Position numbers and translations under genes: made by a program. Source: Cryptomeria japonica (Eukaryota > Streptophyta > Pinopsida > Cupressales > Cupressaceae). From it: a stretch of DNA of 64,000 bases. The notes under the pieces were generated by a model. The model did not search any database, was not told the origin of the DNA, and saw nothing but the letters and a program-made list of their open reading frames with translations. Location of the stretch: positions 153,937,971 to 154,001,970 of the forward strand of contig NC_081411.1 in assembly GCF_030272615.1 (NCBI RefSeq). The letters run 5' to 3'. Below, piece after piece: positions 21,957 to 34,387 of this stretch (its first letter is position 1; every line of letters begins with the position of its first letter).

Positions 21957-24900
21957 CACGAGAGATAAATTCAAGAAGTATAAGGGTAAAGGCAAGAGAG
22001 ATTGTCTTATTGCTATTGATAGTGGTATCACTGATGAAGAATCTGATGGTGATACTAGTGAAGATATTATGTTTGTAGCTATTAAGAAAGAGATATCAGA
22101 CCAGAAGGCATTAGTATCCAAGATAGATAACTCCGATGATTGGATCATTGATAGTGATTGTTCATATCATATGACCGGTGATCAGAGCAAATTTCTTTCC
22201 TTGAAAGAATTTGATGGTGGTGTTGTTAGATTTGGCAATGACTCACCCTGCATGGTTAAAGATAAAGGAGTTATTTCTCTTAATGGGAAGAGCAGTGCAG
22301 ATGATGTCTACTGGGTTGAAGGACTAAAGAACAATCTTTTGAGTGTGGCACAACTCAATGACAAAGGATACCCACTGGAGTTTAAAAATGGTATGTGCAA
22401 AATATTTGACAACAAAGGTGAATTAATTGCAACCGGGAAACAAACTAAAGGTAACCTATTTCACTTTAATTCTAAAGTTAGCAACTGTTTTATTTCTAAA
22501 ATAGATGATACCTGGATTTGGCATAGGAGATTTTGTCATATAAACTTTGATAACATTGTTAAAGTGAGTAAGTCCAAGATAGTGAGAGGTTTGCCTCAAT
22601 TAGAAAAACATATTAATGCTCTTTGCAAAGAATGTCAGTTAGGAAAGATGACTTCTTCAACTTTCAAAAGCAAATCCTTTTCAGCAGAACACTTGTTAGA
22701 TTTAGTTCATACAAATCTTTGTGGACCATAAGAACAAAAAGCATTCAAGGTGACAGATATTTTATGATTCTCACTTATGATTGCTCAAGGATGATGTGGG
22801 CCACATTCTTGAAGGATAAGACTAAAGCTTTTGGTAAGTTCAAGGCATTTAAGGACTTAGTTGAGAAAGAGAGCAGTAAGAAGATAAAATGTCTGAGGAC
22901 AGATCAAGGCGGTAAATTTACTTTTGAGGAATTCACTAGGTACTGTGAAGAGAATGGTATCAAACGGCAGCTTTCTGCACCAAGGACACCACAGCAAAAT
23001 GGTATAACAGAAAGGAACAATTGGTCAGTTGTTGAAGCTGCTAGGACAATGTTGATATAAGGAGGTGTAGCGAAAACCTTTTGGAGAGAAGCTGTCAGCA
23101 TAGTTGTCTACACAATGAACCGGATTTTGGTAAAGAGAGGTAAGGAAAAGACTCCTTATGAATATTGGCATAGAAGATCACCTGATGTTAGCTATTTTAA
23201 TATATTTGGAAGAAAATGTTTTATTAAGGGAGGTGATTACATTAGCAAATTTGAGGCTAAGAGTGATGAAGGCATATTTCCTAGCTATTCCACGAAGAGT
23301 AAGGCCTAGAAATGTTTTAACAACCAGACACAGAGAATTTTTGAGAGTGTTGATGCTCAAGTGGATGAATTTCCTGAAGTCTCATAAGGAACCAGTTTAG
23401 AGAAAAAGGATGAAGATCCTTGCATTTTGTTTTTGGAACCACAAACTATGAAAATTGAAACCGGCAAAGCAAATTCTAATGTACCAGTCCAACCAGAACA
23501 AATAAATTCAGAAGAAGATGATGACAACGAAGAAGTTGAACCTGAAGATAATGATCATGTTATTCCTAGATATGTGAGACTGAATCACAATCCTCAGTAG
23601 ATTATTGGAGATAAGGATGCTGGAGTGCTAACCAGAAGAAGAATCAGAGAGAATTCTTGCATGATCTCCACCATTGAACCAAGAACGTCTAAGGAGGCAT
23701 TTGGTGATGATCATTGGGTTAAAGCTATGGAAGATGAATTGGATCAAATTGAGAAGAACAACACTTGGACCCTAGTACCTCGATTGGTAAATAAGAAGGT
23801 TATAGGTACTAAATTGGTATATAGGAACAAGTTGAATGAAGATGGTGTTGTAGTTCGCAACAAGGCAAGATTAGTCTGCAAGGGTTATGTGCAAGAAGAA
23901 GGAGAAGATTATGGCAAAACTTTTGCACCAGTAGCAAGACAAGAAGGTGTCAAAACTTTACTTGCACTTGCAACCCATAAAAAGTTTGTTATATCAGATT
24001 GATGTTAAGTCTGTATTTTTTAATGGGATATTGGAAGAAGACGTATACATAGAGCAGCTAGATGGTTATGCTTTGACTAATGAGAAAGACATGGTATGCA
24101 GATTGCATAAGGCTTTATATGGATTAAAGTAGGCACCCCGATTATGGTATGAAAGGCTTCATACACATCTAATGAAGATAGGCTTTCTAAGAACTAGTGA
24201 TGATAGTAACATATATCTCAAGTCTAAAGCAGATGAAATACTAGTCAGTGAAGAATTTGTTGATGATATTATATTTGGAGGTAATGATGTCATGAGAAAC
24301 AGTTTGCAAAGGAAATGAAAAATGAGTTTGAAATATCTTTAGTACGGGAAATAAAAAATTTCATAGGCTTGCAGATACAGCAAATGAAGAATGGTATTTT
24401 TATTACACAGTCTAAGTATGTGAAAGAGGTTTTGAATAAATTTGGCATGAGTGACTATAAACTAGTCGGGACACCAATGGTTACAGGTTGTAAGTTGTCC
24501 AAGGAAGATGAATTTAAGTTTGTTGATGAGAAGGAATATAGGTCAATGATTGGTAAATTGCACTATGTTGTTCACAACAGACCGGACATAGCCCATGTGG
24601 TTGGCATAGTTGCTAGATCCCAGAAGAATCCTAAGGAGACACACCTGATAGCAACCAAGAGAATCTTTAGATACCTGAAAGATATTGTTGACTATGGATT
24701 ATGGTATCCATATGGATGAAACTTTGATTTGAAGGCATACATAGATGCTAGTTGGGCAGGAAATGTTGATGACCGGAAAAGCACAACTGGTGGAGCATTT
24801 TTTCTTGGAGGAAGGCTCATTTCATGGAGTAGTAAAAAACAAAGTTGTACTTCACAATCTACTATTGAAGCTGAGTATGTTGCAGCTTATATGAATTGCA

Positions 24901-25208
24901 CATAGGCTATTTGGATGAGGCACATTTTGGAAGGTTTTAAGATGAAGATTTCAGAACCTATAAAGATTTTGTGTGATAACAGAAGTGCCATAAATATTTC
25001 CAAGAAACCTGTTTTGCACGCACGAACCAAGCACATTGAATTGAAGTATCATTTCTTGAGGGAAAAAGTTCATAGCAAAGATGTTATCTTAGAGCATGTT
25101 TCTACCAAGGAGAAGCTTGTAGATATTTTTACCAAACCTTTTCCTAAGACTACTTTTGAGTATCTTAGAAGTCAATTAAGGGTTGTCCCTCTTCATGAAG
25201 TTAGTTGA
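21943..25208 (+). pseudogene. Copia A Pol (protease, integrase, RT, RNase H)
   Basis: Protease: WIIDSDCSYHMTGD near 22140-22180, where the usual D-S-G is D-S-D. The GAG-pre-integrase domain has the HHCC zinc site (HRRFCHINF, CKECQLGK). Integrase core: DRYFMILTYD, LRTDQGGKF and the Glu region GITERNN. RT: DHWVKAMEDELDQIEKNNTW, then the catalytic FVDDIIFGG (about 24258). RNase H: YGLWYPYG, a serine-rich [14 protein letters not shown] block and a C-terminal VDIFTKPFPK. It ends at TGA 25206-25208. Frameshifts lie near 21950, 22730 and 24000, and stops include 23058, 23307, 24130, 24717 and 24903. Copia D, of the same family, keeps many of these codons open. Confidence 0.85.
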
Positions 25209-25540
25209 ACATGATGTTGACTGCATCAGTCCCTGAATCACTTGCAGAATTTTACAAGAGTTGATGTAGAAGTGGATGTATTCCACAGGGGGAGCATCAA
25301 GTTGTAGTATGTTGTTGATGCACAGTGAAAATTTAGCATTACATTTTTTACTTTCAATTTGGCATTGTTATCAAAGGGGGAGAAGAATTATGTGATTATG
25401 GGAAGGAAAACCAGTGACATACTAAAGACAGAGAAAGCATGTGAATACTTGGTAATGTAAACCAGGATTCCTATTCACAATCACAACAGCAAAGCAATGG
25501 TGTTGATATTTCTATTGCCATCAATGCCAAAGGGGGAGAT
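25209..25540 (+). other. Copia A 3' UTR with repeated polypurine tracts
   Basis: Non-coding. CACAGGGGGAGCATC at 25286, CAAAGGGGGAGAAG at 25372 and CAAAGGGGGAGAT at 25528-25540; only the last abuts the LTR. Confidence 0.75.
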
Positions 25541-26940
25541 TGTTGGCATTTGCATGAAGATTGCATTAATGATATGTTATGTTGTCATTGATGTCAGTTG
25601 AAGCGGTAATGATATTGTTGATATTATTTTTATTGTTGATACTATCTTATAACCAGTAGGAAAAGCTTTGTGAAGGATATTGTAAACTGGTATGTAAGTT
25701 TGTGAGTTGTACCGATAATCCCTACCAGTTGTTTTTGTTAAACCCTAACCGATTAAGGTTGTTGAATTGGTTATGTTGGTTTATGATCTGATGTTGAGCG
25801 GTAATGATGGTGACATGTAAGGTCATTGTATGAAGACAAGTTCAAAATGTTTTGTCGTGATTGTTTGTCTAGGGAATGAGCAAAGTGTATTGCATCTAAT
25901 GCAAAGCGCGTGATGAGTTACTGAGCTCGATGAAGCGGTAATCAAGGAGTGGTTGAGGTTTTCTTGATTGATGTGTAGAGATTTCTATGAAATCCAGCAG
26001 TCATGCTTTTACCAACTTGTTTGTAATCTCGCTGAGAGGATTAGATTTTTGTTATGTTACCGACATAATTGATTTGTATTTAAGGTCGATGAAGTTGTTT
26101 TGTTAAGTGTTGGCAAGAGTTGATAGAAATCAGTTGAGGGTGTGGTTGCCGAACTTGAGAATCAGTATGTAGTTTGAGTAAAGGCAGATAGAAGCTTAAA
26201 TGGATCTGATCAAGCAAATGTAGTGTTATTCAGATAGATCAAGAAACTCCTGTTGTTTTCTAACAATTACAACATAATTGAAATCCCCTCACTGGGTAAG
26301 CTCTAACAACCTTGGTTACTTATTAAATCCTCTAACAAGGTTGTCCATTAGATTGGATTTTTAAATCCTCTACTAAGGTTACTCCTTACAGGGTATTTGC
26401 TTCTAACAAGGCATTTATTGTCAATCCCTTAACTGGGTGATTCCCAATAGGATCAGTTCTTAACGGGACTTTTGTAAAAGCTTTAACAGGCTTGGCTCCT
26501 AATAGGGTGAACTTCAGAAGAGTTCAGATAGTATCTTGTGAGTCTTATATCACCATGGTTTTTACCTATTTGGGTTTTCCACATATAAATACTTGTGTCA
26601 TGTGGTGAATGTTTTTGTGGTTATGATCTTATGGTTGATTTGATTAACTACTTAACTATTTCTGATAAGGTGTGATAACTGAAAGCATTGAGAAATGAAG
26701 CATTGGCATATGATAAAGCATTTGGATGTTTAAAAGTTAAATGTTGTTTATTGTTAAGTTGTTGTAACAGTCAACCGGTATTCTTATGAGTATTGATCTT
26801 GACAGTGGTATTTCATTGATAAGTTTACTTTATGTGTTTGAGTCTAAGTTTGGGAAGTTTGTATCATTTTTTCTATTTGCTAATTCACCCCCCCCCCTCT
26901 CAATAATCTACCGAATACTTATTCTGTCATCATACCATCA
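25541..26940 (+). repeat. Copia A 3' LTR (1400 bp)
   Basis: Starts TGTTGGCATTTGC right after the PPT and ends ...ATACCATCA right before TSD AACTT. A homopolymer C tract at 26887-26897 ends in CTCTCAATAATC, as in other LTRs of the group. Confidence 0.92.
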
Positions 26941-27386
26941 AACTTTCCCTTTTTGGCTTTGCTCCTGCATCTTTCTTTGATATTCTTCTTTATACGTTAT
27001 GATCATCATTCTAAAGTCTTTCCATATCCTTATTATTTTAGGAGTGATTTTCTCTATATTCTATGAGATTCCCATTATTCCACTCATTAACACATTTGTT
27101 ACTGATGGTGGTGAGGCAAATAAAGTTGCTATAAATTGATAGGTGAACACTGGGATTTCCTGCATCACTTCTTGTGTTGTTTTAGTCGCTATAGATTGAG
27201 CTAAAGGTCTACTTGAAGTAGATGATTCACCAGTGTGGGTCATACTCACCTTATCGTGTATGCCATCCATAGTACTCCTAGCCATCTGGATTAAATCTTT
27301 ATTAGTGCTAATCACTTCAACTCCAATGGTGTAAGCTTCTTGGTCTTCTATTAGTAGCTTTGGTTTTGTTTCTTTTTTCATGACTA
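26941..27386 (-). pseudogene. Unknown minus-strand ORF, middle part between Copia A and Copia B
   Basis: The open minus frame reads MKKETKPKLLIEDQEAY..., ends at a TAG at 27061-27063 and then stays open in the same frame (NIEKITPKIIRIWKDFRMM...) to the Copia A border. At both borders the TSD bases are in phase with the pieces beyond each transposon. No domain is recognised. The first three residues of the computed frame (MAN) belong to the Copia B LTR. Confidence 0.55.
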
Positions 27387-28581
27387 TGTTGGCCATTTGA
27401 TGGAATTGATTATGTGTTGCATTGATGTTTTCTCATTGATGCCAGCACTAGTTGTTTGGATGCTTTATCGGTCGGCACCCTTCTGGTCCTAGTAGGTTGA
27501 GTGGTTTCTGGTTGATTTGGATCCAGCATGATCTGGTAGGCTCCCGTATAGTTTGGTGATGGAATTGGATTGTTAATGATACTCATGCTCATATTTGGTC
27601 AGTTGATTTTGGTCTGGTGATCGGATGTTATCCTTCTTGCTTAGAAGCTTAGCTTCTGGTTCCGATGAGGGTTTCACCGGTAGAGCTTTTGATGAATTGC
27701 ATAAGTGGTGTTGGTGCAGCTTCTGGTGGAGTTCTGGGATGTTTTTGGTGATCATGTTCGAGACTTGGAAGATGGAGATCATTTCTATAGCGTGTGGACC
27801 TATACTGGGTCCTGGTTGATCTAGGTTATGGACCGATTTTAATTTAACATGTGGATTGGACCTCTCAATGTATTTCTGGGATGTCTTATGTGTTGGATAT
27901 TATTTGTTTGTTCTAAGGCCAACATGGTTTGTAATTATGTAATTGGTTTATTGTCTAGTTGTCGACCTGATTGTTTATGGTCGATGGTTTGTATATATAA
28001 ATGTAAGATCTCATTGTAGATCATCATGGTTATGGTTAGAGGTCATGGTCAAAGAATGTAATGTGTGAATAATGTAATATCATTCAGGCAGAGGAGTTGG
28101 TCAATCATTGGAGATTGAATTGGGTGTATGTAAGAGGATTGAGTCCTTCGGTATTAAGCTTAAACCGAAACTGTACTCAGGGATAGGAGATTCTATCTTT
28201 TGCAGTTCAACACTTCTATGTATTGTAGTCTAGATTTCTATGCAGTCGGTGAGGATCCTTATATGATGAGCAGTGTGCTCTAGGTTGTTGGCCTTCCTAC
28301 AAGTGTAGGCCCCTCAATTGTAATTCACATACTTACTGCAAAAGTATTATCTGACTGTGGGTAGGCTTCCCACCATGGTTTTTCCCTTTACCAAGTTTTC
28401 CACGTACAAACCTTGGTGTCATGTGGATGGTATTTATTTTGTGATTATTATTTATGCTTAATTGGTTTAACTACTATTCTGGTATTAAAGTTTTAATGCT
28501 AATAGTTCCAGTAATCTGTGACAACTAATTCACCCCCCCCCCCCCTCTCAGTTGTCTTCTAGTTATTTGAACTGTCTAACA
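27387..28581 (+). repeat. Copia B 5' LTR (1195 bp)
   Basis: TG...CA ends at TSD GACTA and PBS. A TATATATAA box lies at 27992-28000. A C-only tract at 28532-28546 precedes CTCTCAGTTGTC near the 3' end. Confidence 0.92.
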
Positions 28582-28639
28582 ATTGGTATCAGAGATTTGG
28601 TCCAATCTGCAGAAATCTTAACTGCTTGAGGAAGATCCT

Positions 28640-29613
28640 ATGGTGACTAATAGTTCAAGTTCATCCAGTTCTTCTGGAGCTATCTTTCGAAGGGATATTT
28701 TGAGGCTTGATGGAATAAATTACACAGTATGGAAGATTTGGATGGAGACTCATCTGAGATGTCTCAGCAAGGAGATTTGGGAGATCACACAGAATGGGGT
28801 CACACCTTATAATTCAGGATCTGGAAATCCTCCTCCAACAAACCTAGACAAGGAGCTTGAAAATAATTGTAGAGCAAGAGAAGCCCTCTTGTGTGCACTT
28901 TCTTATCAACAAATAAACGTTTTAACTGACAAATCATCTAGAAAGGCTATATGGGATAAGTTTGAGACTCTTAGTGAAGGTGAACCTACAGTGAAGATTG
29001 CTAAACTTGATGGTTACCGAGTAAGATTGGAAAACCTGAAGATGGAGGAAGATGAAAGGATTACTGCATTCATGGAAATGGTAAATGAGATTGTTATGGG
29101 AATTCAATATTGTGGTGGAACTCTGAGCGAAGATGAAATTGTTTCTAAAGTTCTGAGAGCCCTACCACCGGCTTACAAAATGAAGGCTACTGCTATCAAT
29201 GAGTTGAGAGCAATGGCTAATATATCTATCAACAGAGATACTTTGGTTGGGAAACTATTTGTGAGCTTGAAGAATTTGAACCTTCTGGAGTTGTGAAGTT
29301 TGAACCTGCTTTTCATGCATCTACATCTACAACCGGTAAGCAAGACTGGAAATATTTATATGCAAAGGAATTAGAAGATATGAAGAGAGAAGATGATGAG
29401 TATGAGAAACTTGAAGCACTATTCTCTAGAAGAGTACCTAAAGGACCAATACGAAGTAAGTATGAAGGAAAAGCACCTTTTGAAGAAAGAGCTAGAAGAT
29501 CATTTAAGCCTAACCTTGGATATCAGAACAAGTATAAATACAAGAAAAACAGAGAAAAAGCATGCTACATAGTGGAAGACATGCTACATAGCAGAAGACG
29601 TAAGCATTATTGA
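28640..29613 (+). pseudogene. Copia B Gag
   Basis: ATG at 28640 (MVTNSSSSSSSSGAIFRRD). The serine-rich start and the Gag fold (RLDGINYTVWKIWMETHL..., EDEIVSKVLRALPPAYK) are clear. A frameshift near 29293 moves the C-terminal half (KYLYAKELEDMKREDDEYEKLEALF) into the next frame. The place of the zinc knuckle shows only ACYIVEDML, caused in part by a 20-bp duplication of GACATGCTACATAG-type sequence at about 29565-29600, so RNA binding would be lost. Confidence 0.8.
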
Positions 29614-29756
29614 TTCTAATGATAAACCAACAGAAGATTCTGCTAGTGGTTCCGGCAATGGGAAGGAATGGGTGTTCTTCGCTATCAAATAAGATGATCC
29701 AGCATTGGAAGAGAATGTATCTTAAGAGAAGGCACTTGCTGCTAAAATTGAAGACA

Positions 29757-32700
29757 AGGATGAATGGGTAATTGATAGCAGTTGTTCACATCATATGACT
29801 AGAGATAAAGGGAAGTTTTTGTCTTTACAAGAATTTGATGGCGGTCTAGTTAGATTTGGAGATGACAAAACATGTATGATCAAAGGAAAAGGAACTATAT
29901 CATTGGATGGTAAGAACAATACTAACAATATTTATTATGTTGAAGTTTTAAGGTATAATCTTTTGAGTGTAGGACAATTGGTAGATAAGGGATTTCAATT
30001 ACAGTTCAAGGATGGAAAATGCAAAATCATTAACAGATCTGGTTTGGAGATTGCAACCAGTACACAGACAAAAGGTAATATATTTTATTTAAACTCTAGT
30101 GAGAACACGTGTTTGATTACATAGATTGATGAGAGCTAGCTATGGCATAAAAGACTGTGTCATGTGAATTTTGATTGCATTGTGAAGATCAGTTCAACTA
30201 AGGCACTTAGGGATATACCTAAGATTGTGAAACCCTATAATCTGGTATGTAAAGAATGTCAAATGGGTAAACATGTGAGAACCTCTTTTAGAAGTATACA
30301 AGATAAATCAAATGATGTTCTTGATCTTATTCATATTGATTTGTGTGGCCCTACTAGAGTTAAAAGTTTTCAAGGTGATAGATATTTCATGCTAATCATT
30401 GATGATTATTCTAGAATGATGTGGGTTACTTTTCTAAAAGAAAAATCTGAAGTATTTTAAAAATTCAAAATCTGTAAGGCTAAAGTAGAAACTGAGACAG
30501 GATTGAAGATTAAATTTTTGAGGTCAGATCATGGTGGAGAATTCACATCCGATGAGTTTAATAACTTTTGTGAGAAGCATGGTATAAGAAGGCAATTTTC
30601 TGCTCCCCAAACACCTTAGCAGAATGTAGTTGTGGAAAGGAAGAACAAAACTATCTTGGATGCTTCTAGAACAATGATGATGGAAGCTAGTCTACCTCAT
30701 ATCTACTGGAGAGAAGCAGTAAGCACAATGGTTTATACATTCAACGGAGTACATATCAAAGGAGAAACCGGTAAGACACCTTATGAATTATGGTTTGGCA
30801 ATACGCCTACAGTTAAGTGTTTCAGAATTTTTGGTAGTAAATGTTATATCAGGAGAGATGATATAATTGGGAAATTTGATCCTAGATGTGATGAAGGCAT
30901 ATTTCTTGGTTATTCTAATGAAAGAAAAGCATATAGATGTTATAACAAGAGATTGCAGAGAATTATGGAGAGTGCTAATGTCAAAGTAGATGAGCTGAAC
31001 AGAAGACAAATCAAAGTTTATGAGAAGGAACTGGCAGTGGAAATGATTATATTTGAACCGGTAGCACCTTTACCGGAATGGAGTGTTGAACCAGTTTCTT
31101 CGGTAGTATCAGAGAATTCTACAATAACTGAAGAATAGGGAAGAAGAACAAAAAGTCGGAAAACTCCTAGATATGTGAGATTGAATCATTCAGAAGATCA
31201 AATCATTGGGGATAAGAGCAATGGAGTGATGACAAGAAGAAGACTGGAAACTAATGAGGTATGTTTAAATTCACAAGTTGAACCGGTATCAGTAATTGAG
31301 GCATGTAAAGATGAATATTGGTTGAAAGCTATGGAAGAAGAATTGGATCAGATTGAGAAAAAATAACGCATGGACCTTGGTTCCCTGGCCTAAAAATAAA
31401 AATGTTATTGGAACTAAATGGGTTTTTAGGAATAAATTGAATGAAGATGGTCAAGTTATAAGGAATAGGGCTAGATTGGTTTGTAAAGGATATTCTTAGA
31501 AACAAGGAATTGATTATGGAGAGAATTTTGCACATGTAGCTCGGATTGAAGTTGTAAGATTATTTCTTGCTTGTGTTGCTTATAAAAACTACAAGGTTTA
31601 TCAAATGGATGTTAAATGTGCATTTTTGAATGGGGATCTTGATGAGGAAGTTTATATTGAGAAACCTGATGGTTTTTAACTATCAGATGATACAAATATG
31701 GTTTGCAGGTTAAGGAAAGTTTTATATGGATTGAAACAAGCATCTAGAGCTTGGTATGCAAGGTTGGATAAATATCTTTTGAAGCTTGGTTTTACTAAGG
31801 GCAGTGCTGATGATAATTTATACTATAAGATCATTGATGATGATATATTGATTATTGAAGTATTTGTTGATGTCATTATTTTTGGAGGTGAATATTAGTT
31901 ATGCATAGAATTTTCGAAGAATATGGAGAATAATTTGAGATGTCTATGATTGGTGAGATGAATTGGTGAGATGAAATTTTTATTAGGTTTGCAAATTACT
32001 CAGACTGACAAAGGTATTTTTATCTATCAAACTAAATATGCTAAGGAATTGTTGAAGAAATTTGGTATGGGAGATTCTAAACTGGTAAGTACTCCTATGG
32101 TTACAAGTGAGAAATTGACAAGAAAAGATGTTTCTGCACCAGTAAATCCTACAAGATACAAATATATGATTGCAGGTCTACTTTATTTGACTCAGACTAG
32201 GCCTAACATTATGAATGTTGTTTGTATCGTTTCAATATTTCAGAGTGATCCTAGAGAAAATCATGATATTGCGGTGAAAAGGATTTTTAGATACTTGCAA
32301 GGTATAACGGAATATGGTTTGCGGTACCCTAAGGATGATAACTTTACTTTATGTGCATATACAAATGTTGATTGGGTTGGAGATGTTGATGATCATAAAA
32401 GTACTTCCGGTGGATCTTTCTTTCCTGGAAAGAAGTTGGTTTCATGGATCAGCAAGAAACAGTCATGTACTTCTATATCTAGTGTTGAAGTCGAGTATGT
32501 TGTTGTTGCTACTAACTGTACACAAGTTCTATGGATGAAGAAAATGTTGAAGGATATAAAGTTGGATTGTGATGCACCGGTAGTTATTCATTGTGATAAC
32601 TCTGTTGCTATTGATATATCAAAGAATCTGGTATTTTATTCTAAAACAAAGCACATATCTATCAAGTATAACTTTTTGAAGGAAAAAGTGGAAGCAAATG

Positions 32701-32828
32701 AAGTTAGACTGGTTTATGTGAACACTAAAGAGCAAATTGCAAATATTTTCACTAAACCTTTGCCCAAGGAATTGTTTGAGTACCTAAGAGATAGATTGGG
32801 AGTTTCTGCCCCTCCGGTAGAGACTTGA
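29757..32828 (+). pseudogene. Copia B Pol (protease, integrase, RT, RNase H)
   Basis: Protease: EWVIDSSCSHHMT near 29765, with D-S-S in place of D-S-G. Integrase core: DRYFMLIIDDYSRMMW (30378), LRSDHGGEF (30520) and the Glu region VVERKNK (30632). RT: WLKAMEEELDQIEKK (31320), VYQMDVKCAFLNGDL, and the catalytic box reads FVDVIIFGG (about 31861), having lost the second Asp. RNase H and C-terminus: 31971-32828, ending FTKPLPKELFEYLRDRLGV. Stops lie at 30458, about 30616 (in TP*QN), 31136, about 31497 and about 31678; there are frameshifts near 31366 and 31950. It cannot make active enzyme. Confidence 0.85.
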
Positions 32829-33180
32829 TTGATGCGGTTTGGCATCAGTCTGGAATGCATTATCAAGGATACTATTCATTATGGCACTGATGTGGGATGC
32901 TACTGCTCAGGGGGAGTAGTCAGCTTTGTGATTCAGTGGTTTATGTTTTTGCTTTGATATTTTTGTTTGATTTCTAGCATTGATGTCAAAGGGGGATAGA
33001 TATTGATGTGAAAAAGAAAAAGAAAGAAAAAGAAAAAGTCAAAGGGGGAGAGATATTGACATTCAGAGTTGTATGTGGGAGATTATTGGTTGTCTTCCAT
33101 TGGGGGAGACTTGTTGTGCATTTCCTGGTACTTAGATGTTTTTCACATCTAGTGTTGCCATCAATGCCAAAGGGGGATAT
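32829..33180 (+). other. Copia B 3' UTR with repeated polypurine tracts
   Basis: Five GGGGGA-type tracts end in CAAAGGGGGATAT next to the LTR. An A/G tract (AAAAAGAAAAAGAAAG) lies at 33010-33040. The small ORFs here are shadows. Confidence 0.75.
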
Positions 33181-34387
33181 TGTTGGCCATTTGGTGGAAT
33201 TGATTATGTGTTGCATTGATGCCAACACTAGTTGTTTGGATGTTTTACCAGCACCCTTCTGGTCCCGGTAGGTTGAGTGGTTTCTGGTTGATTTGGATCC
33301 GGTATGATCCAGTAGGCTCCTGTATAGTTTGGTGATGGAATTGGATTGTTCCTGATACTCATGCTCATATTTGGTCAGTTGGTTTTAGTCTAGTGATCGG
33401 ATGCTATCCTTCTTGCTTAGAAGTTTGGCTTCTGGTTTCGGCGAGGGTTTCATTGGTAGAGCTTTTGATGAAGATCTTTGATGAATTGCATAAGTGGTGT
33501 TGGTGCAGCTTCTGGTGGAGATCTAGGATGTTGTTGGTGGTCATATTTGAAACTTGGCAGATGGGGATCATTTCTATAGCATGTGGACCTATACTGGGTC
33601 CCAGTTGATTTAGGTTATGGATCGGCTTTAATGTAACATGTGGATTGGACCTTGATGTATTTCTGGGATGTCTTATGTGTTGGATATTATTTTTTTGGTC
33701 TAAGGCTGACATGGTTTGTAATTATGTAATTGGTTTATTGTCTGGTGGTCGATCTGATTGTTTATGGTCGAGGGTTTGTATATATAGATGTAAGATCTCA
33801 TTGTAGATCATCATGGTTATGGTTAGAGGTCATGGTCAAAGAATGTAATGTGTGAATAATGCAATATCATTCAGGCAGAGGAGTTGGTCGATCATTGGAG
33901 ATCGAATTGGGTGTATGTAAGAGGATTCAGTCCTCCAGTATTAAGCTTAAACCGGAACTATACTCAGGCATAGGAGATGTTATCTTTTGTAGTTCACCAC
34001 TTCTCCGGATTGTAGTCTGGATTTCTATGTAGTAAGTGAGGCTCCTTTTGTGATGAGCAGTGCACTCTAAGCTATTGGCCTTCCTGCAAGTGCAGGCCCC
34101 TCAATTGTAATTCACATACTTACTGCAGAAGTATTATCTAACTATGGGTAGGCTTCTCATCGTGGTTTTTCCCTTTACAGGGTTTTCCACATACAAATCT
34201 TGGTGTCATGTGGATTGTATTTATTCTGTAATTATTCTTTATGCTTAATTGGTTTAACTACTATTCTTGTATTAATGTTTTGGGTTTCAGTATTAAAGTT
34301 TAAATTTATAATAGTTCTGGTAATCTGTGACAACTGATTCACCCCCCCCCTTCTCAGTTGTCTTCTGGTTATTTGAACTGTCTAACA
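33181..34387 (+). repeat. Copia B 3' LTR (1207 bp)
   Basis: Starts TGTTGGCCATTTGG after the PPT and ends GTCTAACA before TSD GACTA. It carries a 12-bp-scale duplication (GATGAAGATCTTTGATGAA) near 33467 that is absent from the 5' LTR. Confidence 0.92.

Larger units (their letters stand above)
19604..26940 (+). mobile_element. Copia element A (Sirevirus-like), complete structure, decayed
   Basis: Flanked by perfect TSDs AACTT (19599-19603 and 26941-26945). The LTRs begin TGTTGGCATTTGC and end CATACCATCA. The PBS TTGGTATCAGAGC lies at 21033, complementary to initiator Met-tRNA, and the PPT CAAAGGGGGAGAT ends at 25540. The order gag, protease, integrase, RT and RNase H is that of Copia. Further PPT-like tracts at 25288 and 25373 fit the Sirevirus group. 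All coding parts contain stops. It interrupts the unknown minus-strand ORF and belongs to the same family as Copia D. Confidence 0.92.
27387..34387 (+). mobile_element. Copia element B (Sirevirus-like), complete structure, decayed
   Basis: Flanked by perfect TSDs GACTA (27382-27386 and 34388-34392). The LTRs begin TGTTGGCCATTTG and end GTCTAACA. PBS TTGGTATCAGAGATTTGG lies at 28583, and PPT CAAAGGGGGATAT ends at 33180. Gag and pol have Copia order. Extra PPT-like tracts lie at 32909, 32991, 33042 and 33102. It inserted in phase inside the unknown minus-strand ORF. The solo LTR at 12957-14197 belongs to the same family. Confidence 0.92.

Noticed and set aside
27573-27819. ORFs on both strands in the Copia B LTR, repeated at 33393-33712.
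   Set aside because: They lie wholly inside the LTRs and recur only because LTRs are repeated.
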